DNA from: Kordiimonadaceae bacterium
GTDB taxonomy: Bacteria; Pseudomonadota; Alphaproteobacteria; Sphingomonadales; Emcibacteraceae
Reading direction: 5' to 3'
Length of the DNA: 48,895 nucleotides
NCBI GenBank assembly: GCA_018675425.1
Contig: JABGYD010000006.1
Location: 1-48,895, forward strand
Position 1 is the first letter of the stretch. The number at the start of each line of letters is the position of its first letter. The position numbers and the translations under genes were made by a program. This document shows, one piece after another, positions 8,780-16,604 of the stretch. The notes under the pieces were generated by a model. It did no database searches and was not told the origin of the DNA. It saw nothing but the letters and a program-made list of their open reading frames with translations.

Positions 8780-11584
8780 ATGAGCCTAATTAAGGAAAAA
8801 GATTACGGTACGCCAAAAATAAAGTCGGAAAAATTAGTAGACCTTGTGATTGATGGTAAAAAAGTAACTGTTCCTGAAGGTACGTCTGTGATGCGCGCAG
8901 CCCGACAAATTGATACCGATATTCCAAGTCTTTGTGCCACAGATAGTATTAAAGAATATGGTTCCTGCCGTCTTTGTCTAGTGGAAGTAGACGGTATACG
9001 CGGTACGCCGGCATCTTGCACCACACCTGTCTCAGAGGGAATGTCAGTTAAAACAACTTCGGAGCGATTAACCAGAATCCGACGTGGCATTATGGAACTT
9101 TATATTTCCGACCACCCTGATGAAGATAGTCCCCTACACGATATGGCCCGACTTGTGGGCCTCGAAGAAAATAGATATGGCACAAAGGGCCATAACCACT
9201 TAAAGACAATCATTGATGACAGCAATCCCTATTTTAGTTTTGATTCAGCTAAATGTATTCTTTGTGCCCGCTGCGTAAGGGCGTGCGAAGAAGTTCAAGG
9301 GACATTTGCTCTTACTATTGATGGCCGTGGTTTTGACAGTAAAATCGCGGCAGGTACAGATCAGAGCTTCCTTGCTTCGGACTGTGTTTCTTGTGGCGCC
9401 TGTGTTCAGGCGTGTCCAACCGATAGTTTGTTTGAAAAACGTGTTGCAGAAATTGGACAACCTGAACGAAGTGTTTTGACCACTTGTGCATACTGCGGCG
9501 TTGGATGTGGATTTAAAGCTGAAACTAAAGGTGAAGAAGTTGTTCGCATGATGCCGTGGAAAGACGGCATGGCAAACCACGGCCATTCTTGCGTAAAAGG
9601 ACGTTTTGCTTGGGATTATGCGATCCACAATGATCGTATACTAAGCCCGATGATCCGAGATAAAATCACTGATCCTTGGAAAAAGGTTGACTGGGATGAG
9701 GCAATAGATTTTTCTGCGGATAGATTGATGACGATACAGAAAAAGTATGGTCGTAAGTCTATAGGGGGCATCACATCGTCAAGATGTACCAACGAGGAAG
9801 TTTTTGTGGTTCAAAAGCTTATTCGCGGGGCTTTTCAGAATAATAATGTAGATACCTGCGCCCGCGTCTGTCATTCACCAACTGGGTACGGTCTTCGTGA
9901 AACCTTAGGGACGTCTGCCGGAACACAAACTTTTGATAGTGTAATGGATACAGACGTAATGATGGTAATCGGAGCGAATCCCCCTGATGCGCATCCAGTT
10001 TTTGCTAGCCAAATGAAAAAAAGACTACGGGACGGGGCTAAGTTAATTGTGATCGACCCACGCAAAACAGGACTAGTTAAATCCCCTCACATCAAGGCTG
10101 ATTATCATTTGCCGCTTCGGCCAGGTACTAATGTGGCAATGATTAATGCCATTGCCCATGTGGTGATAAGTGAGGGCTTGATGGATCAAGACTATATTGA
10201 CGAACGCTGCGATATTGACGCCTTTAGCGATTGGCACAATTTTATATTGGATCCTATTAATAGCCCAAAAGAGGCGGAAAAACATACTGGAGTACCTGCA
10301 GAAGATATCTGCGCAGCTGCTCGACTTTATGCTTCTGGTGGTAATTCAGCCATTTATTACGGACTTGGTGTTACAGAACACTCCCAAGGTTCGACGATGG
10401 TGATCGGTATGGCAAACCTTGCGATGGCTACGGGTAATATAGGTAAAGCAGGAGTGGGTGTTAATCCCCTGCGTGGTCAGAATAATGTTCAGGGCTCCTG
10501 TGATATGGGATCGTTCCCAAACGAACTTCCAGGGTATAGACCTATAAGCGACGATGTTGCCAGGGCAGAATTTGAGAAAGAGTGGAGTGTAAAGCTAGAT
10601 CCGGAACCCGGACTTCGTATTCCAAATATGTTTGATGCTGCTGTGGATGGTACTTATAAAGCTATGTATATTCAGGGCGAAGATGTGGCCCAATCAGACC
10701 CTAATACCCATCACGTAGAAGCGGCAATGAAGGCGCTTGATTGCTTAATCGTACAAGACCTTTTTCTGAATGAAACAGCGCGATTTGCTCATGTGTTTTT
10801 ACCAGGCACTTCGTTTCTTGAAAAAAATGGTACATTTACAAATGCTGAGCGACGGATCAGTCGAGTACGTAAGGTAATGGAACCAATCACTGGTATGAAT
10901 GAGTGGGAGGTGACTTGTCGATTGGGTCGAGCAATGGGCTACGATATGTCCTATTCGAATGCTTCCGAAATAATGGATGAAATTGCCCGCCTAACGCCGA
11001 CCTTTGCTGGAGTTAGTTTTGATAAGCTTGATGAAAGAGGTTCTATTCAGTGGCCTTGCAATGAAGCTGCTCCTGAAGGTACGCCAATTATGCACATTGA
11101 TAGTTTTGTTCGTGGAAAGGGAAATTTTATTGTTACTGAGTATGTTCCAACTACAGAGCGGACAAACCGTAAGTTTCCACTCATTCTTACCACTGGACGT
11201 ATACTTAGCCAGTATAACGTTGGCGCGCAAACTAGACGAACGAAGAATAATATTTGGCATGACAAAGATATTCTTGATATTCACCCGCACGACGCGGAGA
11301 ACAGAGGCATTTCTGATGGTGATATGGTACGTATACAAAGTCGAATGGGGGAAACCGTCCTTGAGGCAAAACTTACCGAAAATATGCAGCCTGGTATAGT
11401 TTATACTACATTCCATATGCCAGAATCGGGTGCGAATATTATCACTACTGATAATAGTGACTGGGCGACAGCTTGCCCTGAATATAAAGTAACAGCTGTG
11501 GAAGTTCGTTCCACTAATCGAAAATCGAACTGGCAGGAAGAGTTTGACGGCTTTTCAGAGTCTACTAGACATATATCGAAATAA
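8780..11584 (+). CDS. fdsA: NAD-dependent formate dehydrogenase, alpha (molybdopterin) subunit
   Basis: Catalytic subunit oxidising formate to CO2 at a bis-MGD Mo or W centre. In order: an N-terminal [2Fe-2S] domain (Cys52, 63, 66, 80); two ferredoxin [4Fe-4S] sites (Cys159/162/165/169 and Cys202/205/208/212); the molybdopterin-domain [4Fe-4S] site starting at Cys236-x2-Cys239-x3-Cys243; and the metal-ligand Cys364 followed by His365 in ARVCHSPTG. The ligand codon is TGT, so this is a cysteine, not selenocysteine, enzyme. Unusually, the His-Cys3 cluster motif that follows the [2Fe-2S] domain in FdsA of Cupriavidus (recalled as HPLDCLTC...C) is replaced by a shorter, cysteine-free HPDEDSPLHDMA at residues 112-123. 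Otherwise the sequence is collinear with FdsA to its C-terminus. Confidence 0.95.
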   Translation: MSLIKEKDYGTPKIKSEKLVDLVIDGKKVTVPEGTSVMRAARQIDTDIPSLCATDSIKEYGSCRLCLVEVDGIRGTPASCTTPVSEGMSVKTTSERLTRIRRGIMELYISDHPDEDSPLHDMARLVGLEENRYGTKGHNHLKTIIDDSNPYFSFDSAKCILCARCVRACEEVQGTFALTIDGRGFDSKIAAGTDQSFLASDCVSCGACVQACPTDSLFEKRVAEIGQPERSVLTTCAYCGVGCGFKAETKGEEVVRMMPWKDGMANHGHSCVKGRFAWDYAIHNDRILSPMIRDKITDPWKKVDWDEAIDFSADRLMTIQKKYGRKSIGGITSSRCTNEEVFVVQKLIRGAFQNNNVDTCARVCHSPTGYGLRETLGTSAGTQTFDSVMDTDVMMVIGANPPDAHPVFASQMKKRLRDGAKLIVIDPRKTGLVKSPHIKADYHLPLRPGTNVAMINAIAHVVISEGLMDQDYIDERCDIDAFSDWHNFILDPINSPKEAEKHTGVPAEDICAAARLYASGGNSAIYYGLGVTEHSQGSTMVIGMANLAMATGNIGKAGVGVNPLRGQNNVQGSCDMGSFPNELPGYRPISDDVARAEFEKEWSVKLDPEPGLRIPNMFDAAVDGTYKAMYIQGEDVAQSDPNTHHVEAAMKALDCLIVQDLFLNETARFAHVFLPGTSFLEKNGTFTNAERRISRVRKVMEPITGMNEWEVTCRLGRAMGYDMSYSNASEIMDEIARLTPTFAGVSFDKLDERGSIQWPCNEAAPEGTPIMHIDSFVRGKGNFIVTEYVPTTERTNRKFPLILTTGRILSQYNVGAQTRRTKNNIWHDKDILDIHPHDAENRGISDGDMVRIQSRMGETVLEAKLTENMQPGIVYTTFHMPESGANIITTDNSDWATACPEYKVTAVEVRSTNRKSNWQEEFDGFSESTRHISK

Positions 11585-11590
11585 ATCGAT

Positions 11591-12454
11591 TTGGAACCCT
11601 ATATCTTAGATGCGTTTCTTGGTGCCGTCATGTTCGGTCTTGGCGGTGTTTTATTTAAATGGAACGCCCATAACCTAGGGGATGATAATTATTTTTTTGG
11701 CGGCCTTTATAGTGTGGGAGCTACCTGTTTTTTTATTGACGGGTTTGATACTCTCAGTGAACTTAATGATGCTAAATATTTTATAATGGCAGCTATAGTC
11801 GGCCTTGGTGCTGCAGGAGGAAACTTCGCCCTTTCACAAGGTATGCGCTACGGCCCTGCAGGATTAACATCTGCCTTTGCAAAAGCAAATATTATAATTG
11901 TTATTCTTTTATCCTCCGTTTATTACGGCGAGACTATAACTTGGATAGAAGGCTTAGGAATACTATTCTTTTTTCTGGCGATGATAGTCGTGAACTTAAA
12001 AGTAAATAAACTCAATAAACCAACTAATAGGACTTGGATCCTTATTATGATGGCCTGCATTATTTTACTGGCCTTTCGCAATGGCGGCTTAAAGGTGGTT
12101 AACGAATTGGGACTATCGGGAGTACTTGTTGCTGCTGTGGCTTATACCTATTGCGCCATGGTATCAATAATGTTGATTTTAAAAAATAGAAAAAAACCTT
12201 CTCAGTCAAAGGTCACAAAATTAAAGACAGCAGTTATAGGTATTTTAACAGGCATAGTATCATATGGTGGATTATATTTTTATATTACTGCCATTAAGGG
12301 TGGACCAGGGAGTGTAGTAATTACGATTTTTTCACTTGATATGTTCTTTATATTGCTGTTGTCGTACCTATTATTTGGAGAGAGGTTAAATAGAAATCAA
12401 ATATTTGGTTTTTTATTATCTGCTATTGGCCTTATTCTTATTGGTTTAAAATAG
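11591..12454 (+). CDS. EamA/DMT-family permease
   Basis: An integral membrane protein with about ten hydrophobic segments arranged as two five-helix EamA repeats (about residues 1-135 and 147-287), the layout of drug/metabolite transporters. The segment GMRYGPAGLTSAFAKANIIIV in the first repeat and TIFSLDMFFILLLSYLLFGERL in the second are typical of the family. Substrate cannot be read from sequence. It begins with TTG six bases after the fdsA stop, with no strong ribosome binding site; the next in-frame Met (residue 14) lies inside the first helix, so TTG is preferred. Spacing suggests transcription with the formate dehydrogenase genes; it converges on ribA. Confidence 0.82.
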   Translation: MEPYILDAFLGAVMFGLGGVLFKWNAHNLGDDNYFFGGLYSVGATCFFIDGFDTLSELNDAKYFIMAAIVGLGAAGGNFALSQGMRYGPAGLTSAFAKANIIIVILLSSVYYGETITWIEGLGILFFFLAMIVVNLKVNKLNKPTNRTWILIMMACIILLAFRNGGLKVVNELGLSGVLVAAVAYTYCAMVSIMLILKNRKKPSQSKVTKLKTAVIGILTGIVSYGGLYFYITAIKGGPGSVVITIFSLDMFFILLLSYLLFGERLNRNQIFGFLLSAIGLILIGLK

Positions 12455-12462
12455 AACAAAAT

Positions 12463-13572
12463 TTAGAGTAAATGGCCGGAGCGTTTTTTCTTAGTTTTCA
12501 AATAAAGGTCATTATGATTATTGGACGGAAACTTATGGGAAATACGCTCGATCACCTTAATACTGCAGGCTTCAAGCCCAGCAACTTTTTCGAGGTTGTT
12601 GGTCAGGAGTTTTATAGAATGATATCCCATCTTTTTGAGCATTTGAGCGGCTGGTTCAAATATACGTTCATCACTAAGAAACCCTAACCTTTCGTTGGCA
12701 TCTACGGTATCAAAACCCTGATCTTGTAGATGATAGGCGCGAAGCTTATTAATAAGACCGATACCGCGCCCCTCTTGAGCTAAATAAAGAAGTATCCCAC
12801 CCCCAGTTTCATCCATATATTTAATAGCACCACGCATTTGTTCGCCACAGTCACATTTAAGAGAGCCAAGTAGGTCCCCGGTAAAGCATTCGGAATGGAT
12901 ACGAGTAAGAACAGGGGTGTCTCGCGGGGGGTCACCAATTAAAATGGCAAAATGTTCTGTGCCACCATCCTCGGGACGAAAAGCAACCATGGTTGCTTCC
13001 TCTGCCCCCGCAAGCGGAATACTCGCTGACGTGATAATTTTGAGCGATAGTGCTTCATTTAAAGAATGGCCTAGAACATCTGAGGCCGAAACAACAAGAA
13101 CATTATTTTTTTTTGCCCATTCGGCAGCATGATCAAGTGGCGTTGAAAAAATTGTAGCAGGAAGCAAATTTGCTATCTTGCATATCTTAATGCCCGCGTC
13201 GTGTATATCAATTGGCATCTGTTTGGAAACTTGAAATGGTCCACGCATAATCTTAATAAGATCTTCTGCAGGGTCCGCCATTGATGCGATAATACTACTA
13301 TCCATATAATCTTTGATGCAAACTAATGCAACATCGCCGGAGCGTGGTGAAATTTTAAGGATATTAGCCCGATTATAGGTAAGGCCTAAAAGTGGTTCAC
13401 ATCCTGATAAGTCCATGAATAACTTAAGACGGCTATCGGTAATTAATTCTGCGGATGTGACGAGGAGGGCAAGGTTCTTAGCAGTTATCACGATGCTACC
13501 CCCGCGCCTGATATCTGATGCGGCGCGCTCAACGTTAATAAGTTTCTGATTGATGACGGAATTGTTATTCAC
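12463..13572 (-). CDS. ribA: GTP cyclohydrolase II with degenerate DHBP-synthase-like N-terminal domain
   Basis: First committed step of riboflavin synthesis: GTP to 2,5-diamino-6-ribosylamino-pyrimidinone 5'-phosphate, formate and pyrophosphate. The C-terminal half (about 205-369) is a clear GTP cyclohydrolase II with zinc ligands Cys229, Cys240 and Cys242 (C-x10-C-x-C) and the EGRGIGL motif near 267-273. The N-terminal ~195 residues resemble DHBP synthase (RibB) in outline but lack the acidic Mg-binding DRE-x-EGD loop and the RxGHTEA signature, so RibB activity is unlikely. This RibBA-like form with a dead RibB half is common in alphaproteobacteria. The gene is divergent from the PTPS-like/SDR pair and convergent with the permease. 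I saw no FMN riboswitch upstream. Confidence 0.88.
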   Translation of the reverse strand: MNNNSVINQKLINVERAASDIRRGGSIVITAKNLALLVTSAELITDSRLKLFMDLSGCEPLLGLTYNRANILKISPRSGDVALVCIKDYMDSSIIASMADPAEDLIKIMRGPFQVSKQMPIDIHDAGIKICKIANLLPATIFSTPLDHAAEWAKKNNVLVVSASDVLGHSLNEALSLKIITSASIPLAGAEEATMVAFRPEDGGTEHFAILIGDPPRDTPVLTRIHSECFTGDLLGSLKCDCGEQMRGAIKYMDETGGGILLYLAQEGRGIGLINKLRAYHLQDQGFDTVDANERLGFLSDERIFEPAAQMLKKMGYHSIKLLTNNLEKVAGLEACSIKVIERISHKFPSNNHNDLYLKTKKKRSGHLL

Positions 13573-13775
13573 GGTGCCCTCAAGTATATTTTAATTAGAT
13601 TATGGATTATTATAGGACTTATATAATATGAAGTTAAGATAAAAAATTAGAAAGATAGATAACCTATATTTATATATAAATACTCCTCGGTTATGGCGTT
13701 GACAGCTTTGAGAAAGGGCTTATGAAGTTTGGAAAATTGCTAGACTCTTCGTCTATCATTCTATATGAAGCGAAC

Positions 13776-14324
13776 ATGATGTTTGAGATATTTTTTACAC
13801 GACGTTACTGTATGAGCCATAGGTTATTTAATTTAAAAGATAGCAAGTGTTTTGTGCCCCACGGTCATAATGAATTTGTTAAAGTTCGTTTAGTGAGTGG
13901 AGGCGATGATAAACTCGATGGTAATGGAAACATGAGTAATGGCTTTAAATCATTAAAAGATACTTGGCATAACTGGATAGATAATTCGGTTGATCATAGT
14001 ATGCAGCTCAGTAACAAAGATCCTCTTCTTAATTATTTTAAAGAAAATGAACCGGAAAACCTTAAGCATATTCTTATTACACCAGGAGACCCTACAACAG
14101 AAGCCCTTGCCGCCTGTTTTTATGCTAAAATTAATGCATTTCTTTCGAATGAAGGCATAAAAATGCACTGCCAGCAGGTTGAAATTGAAGAAACTCCAAC
14201 TAATTCAGTTATTTTTTCTGGTGATCCAGACAGAGTAATATCAACAGCTCATTACGAAGGGCCTTTGATACCGTGGTGGAAACGTCCAGATATGTCTATA
14301 AATGATCTTGAGTTTGCTAAATGA
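13776..14324 (+). CDS. 6-pyruvoyl-tetrahydropterin synthase (PTPS/QueD)-like protein
   Basis: A tunnel-fold pterin enzyme. Numbered from this start, the zinc-binding histidines are His15 (CMSHRLF), His29 and His31 (VPHGHNE), and the catalytic Cys25 of the C-x3-HGH motif is retained, unlike the Glu-containing PTPS-III enzymes of folate synthesis. The C-terminal part, with TPGDPTTE and EETPTN, matches a longer ~180-residue branch I associate with Rhodospirillales rather than compact 120-residue QueD. The frame extends upstream to an ATG at 13722 preceded by GAGAAAGGG, but relatives align from the MFEIFFTRR segment, so I prefer the Met pair at 13776/13779. It overlaps the following SDR by 4 bases (ATGA), implying a shared pterin pathway. 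The exact product is unknown. Confidence 0.8.
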   Translation: MMFEIFFTRRYCMSHRLFNLKDSKCFVPHGHNEFVKVRLVSGGDDKLDGNGNMSNGFKSLKDTWHNWIDNSVDHSMQLSNKDPLLNYFKENEPENLKHILITPGDPTTEALAACFYAKINAFLSNEGIKMHCQQVEIEETPTNSVIFSGDPDRVISTAHYEGPLIPWWKRPDMSINDLEFAK

Positions 14325-15088
14325 CAGATGCGGTATTGGTAACAGCAGCCAACAAACGTATTGGAAAAGAAATTGCCAAAGTGCTTAGCCAGGCGGGATT
14401 TTATATCTATCTGCATCATCATGACAGTGCAGCGGAGGCCTCCCAAGCACTGGGTGAATTTGAAGCCGATGGCGAGTGTGTTCAATGTGATCTAGGAGAT
14501 TACGGCGAAGTTGAAAAAATGATCGCAGTTCTTGCTGAGGGTAGCCACACTTTAAAGCATGTTGTTAATAATGCCTCTCTATTTTCTGTTGATCAAGCTG
14601 TAGACTTTACGGAAAAAAGTTTTGCAGATCACATGAATATAAACCTGCGTGGCCCCATGCAGCTAACGCGCGGGCTATATAGGATGTTGGGTGATAATGA
14701 TCGAGGTAGTGTTGTTAACATTCTTGATAGTAAAGTATTTTCTCTTAATGCAGATTTTTACAGCTACACTCTCAGTAAATTCGGTCTTTATGGTGCAACA
14801 GAAATGATGGCCCAAGCCTTCAGTCCTAAAGTGAGGGTCAATGGTATTGCGCCGGGCCTAACTCTTATTAGTAAGACCCAATCTATGAAAAATTTTAGTC
14901 TTGCTAACCACCTTAATTTTGTTGGCGCACCACTTAAGGTTGGTGATATAGCCTCCACCGTACTACACATAATTAAGACTACATCAATAAATGGAGCAGT
15001 GATCCCGGTTGACGGTGGACAAAAAATGATGAACTTTACCAAAGATGTTGTTGATGTGGCTTCAGGTATTCTTAATAAGAATAAATAA
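14321..15088 (+). CDS. Pteridine reductase-like short-chain dehydrogenase (FolM/PTR1 type)
   Basis: NAD(P)H-dependent SDR, 255 residues. The cofactor motif is TAANKRIG (residues 8-15), in which the Arg after Lys is the signature of NADPH-using pteridine and dihydromonapterin reductases, rather than the usual TGxxxGxG. The catalytic set is Asp136, Tyr149 and Lys153, i.e. D-x12-Y-x3-K, with Asp in place of the usual SDR serine as in Leishmania PTR1. NNAS (83-86) and a C-terminal PVDGG segment complete the fold. Co-translation with the PTPS-like gene supports a role in reducing a dihydropterin to a tetrahydropterin; E. coli FolM makes tetrahydromonapterin. Substrate is inferred. Confidence 0.85.
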   Translation: MTDAVLVTAANKRIGKEIAKVLSQAGFYIYLHHHDSAAEASQALGEFEADGECVQCDLGDYGEVEKMIAVLAEGSHTLKHVVNNASLFSVDQAVDFTEKSFADHMNINLRGPMQLTRGLYRMLGDNDRGSVVNILDSKVFSLNADFYSYTLSKFGLYGATEMMAQAFSPKVRVNGIAPGLTLISKTQSMKNFSLANHLNFVGAPLKVGDIASTVLHIIKTTSINGAVIPVDGGQKMMNFTKDVVDVASGILNKNK

Positions 15089-15089
15089 T

Positions 15090-15887
15090 TTAAAGTTCAA
15101 TATCTACCAGCACCGGCGCATGGTCTGACGGTTTTTCCCACCCTCTTGCGTCTTCTAAAACTTCCATTGATTTCATATTATCTTTAAGTCCGTGACTGCA
15201 CCAGACATGATCTAGACGACGTCCTTTATTTGACGCACGCCAATCACGTGAACGGTATGACCACCAGCTATATAGTTGTTCAGGTTCTGGAACGAAATGC
15301 CGCATAACATCAATCCAATTGTGAGCCTCCTTTACTGAATTCAACGCCCTGCATTCCTCTGGGGTGTGGCTAACTACCTTTGAGAGCTGCTTATGTGACC
15401 AAACATCAGTTTCTAGCGGCGCTATGTTCAGATCACCAACCAAGATATATTTTCCATTTTTCGGGAGCTCATGAGACCAATTCTCCATCTCGGTAATAAA
15501 GTTCATCTTATGTGCAAATTTTTCATCAAGAACAATATCTGGTATATCACCACCAGCAGGAACATAGAAATTGTGGAGCATAAGACCATTGTCAAATACT
15601 GTTTCGATGTGGCGGGCATCGCCCTTTTCGCACCAATTGATCCTGTTGGTCGACGAAATAGGTATTTTGCTTAATGTTGCAACCCCATGATAACTTTTCT
15701 GACCAGCAAGACCGTGGTGCTTGAGGCCGTATTTATCAAAAATATCTGTCGGGAAGATGTGATCTTGTACTTTTGTTTCCTGCAGGCAGAGGATATCTGG
15801 GTTATATTGGTCAAGAAGTCTTTCAATGATGGCAAGCCGGGCACGAACGCTATTAACATTCCATGTAATGAGACGAATTTTTGTCAT
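15090..15887 (-). CDS. xthA: Exodeoxyribonuclease III (AP endonuclease)
   Basis: Exonuclease III-family enzyme of base-excision repair: cuts at abasic sites and removes 3' blocking groups. All family landmarks are present in order: ITWNVNSVRAR near the N-terminus, LCLQETKV with the metal-binding Glu, GDLNIAP, RLDHVWCS and the C-terminal SDHAPV with the catalytic His. The length of 265 residues is standard. The gene ends one base from the SDR stop on the other strand (convergent, no room for a terminator) and lies 17 bases after the 198-residue unknown gene, with which it is probably co-transcribed. Confidence 0.96.
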   Translation of the reverse strand: MTKIRLITWNVNSVRARLAIIERLLDQYNPDILCLQETKVQDHIFPTDIFDKYGLKHHGLAGQKSYHGVATLSKIPISSTNRINWCEKGDARHIETVFDNGLMLHNFYVPAGGDIPDIVLDEKFAHKMNFITEMENWSHELPKNGKYILVGDLNIAPLETDVWSHKQLSKVVSHTPEECRALNSVKEAHNWIDVMRHFVPEPEQLYSWWSYRSRDWRASNKGRRLDHVWCSHGLKDNMKSMEVLEDARGWEKPSDHAPVLVDIEL

Positions 15888-15904
15888 TTAAATTCTCTTT
15901 TAAG

Positions 15905-16501
15905 TTAAAAAATATTTAGGCTGTTTCCCGCAATGCCAATGGGCCAATGGCCATCTTCATAAAGACGAAATTTAAGAGCAAACGGATGATTTTCTTCTTC
16001 ACCAGCTGCGATAACTAGTGCTGCTTGATAACAGCACTGCACACCAGCACCAATTGCTGCGCGTAATAGTTCCTCGTCTTCTATTCCCCAACGGATGGAG
16101 GCACTTTCAACAGCATTAGTTATATGTTCGGACGCTTTACTTGTGATATTTGTTAGGGCGACTTCCAACACGTCTTCTTCAATGAACCCTAGGGTTTCAG
16201 TAATCAGCGAAGCAGCAAGTTGTTCTTCTGCTTCCCAAGCAGGACTATTCCAGTCATTTGTCTCAAGGCAGGAAATTGTGTCCTGCCAGTCACATACTTC
16301 AGCTGGGTAACCTTCCGGAAATCCTAGTGCTTCAAGATAATGACGTGAGGTTTTAATGGTTTCAAGGCTTAACGCCTCACCAATATGATGAAACCATTTA
16401 GTTTTATTTATGAGGTCAGCAAATCGTGTAACTTGCATCAATGTAGGATATTCCTCACTGACATTAAAATCATCAAGTTCGTTTTCGCAACTTTCGGTCA
16501 T
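15905..16501 (-). CDS. Conserved protein of unknown function
   Basis: A 198-residue acidic, mostly helical protein that I do not recognise by name. It has no signal peptide or membrane segment. Visible features are an acidic N-terminus, a central region rich in Glu/Trp (about 75-110), two closely spaced cysteines (GVQCCYQAA, about 153) and a strongly conserved-looking C-terminus rich in aromatic residues and glycine (FALKFRLYEDGHWPIGI). It lies between lolA and xthA on the same strand, 17 bases before xthA. From memory, similar proteins occur in the same place in other alphaproteobacteria, suggesting a conserved lineage-specific gene. No function is proposed. Confidence 0.75.
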   Translation of the reverse strand: MTESCENELDDFNVSEEYPTLMQVTRFADLINKTKWFHHIGEALSLETIKTSRHYLEALGFPEGYPAEVCDWQDTISCLETNDWNSPAWEAEEQLAASLITETLGFIEEDVLEVALTNITSKASEHITNAVESASIRWGIEDEELLRAAIGAGVQCCYQAALVIAAGEEENHPFALKFRLYEDGHWPIGIAGNSLNIF

Positions 16502-16604
16502 TTAATTTCTTTCTATCGAAAAATTAGTTTGGTCAGTAATAATCTAGATTTATTATTAAAATAAAATCTTTTTCATATAGATGGGTATCCCAATTGTTAG
16601 TTTA

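Noticed and set aside
9869-9874. Possible selenocysteine at the FdsA metal ligand
   Set aside because: The codon for residue 364 is TGT (cysteine), not TGA, and no SECIS-like element is needed.
13573-13775. FMN riboswitch or other RNA switch upstream of ribA
   Set aside because: The region is AT-rich, lacks the conserved FMN-aptamer sequence blocks and shows no long paired stems.
13722-13775. Longer N-terminus of the PTPS-like protein
   Set aside because: GAGAAAGGG precedes it, but the added residues do not fit the family; kept as an alternative start only.
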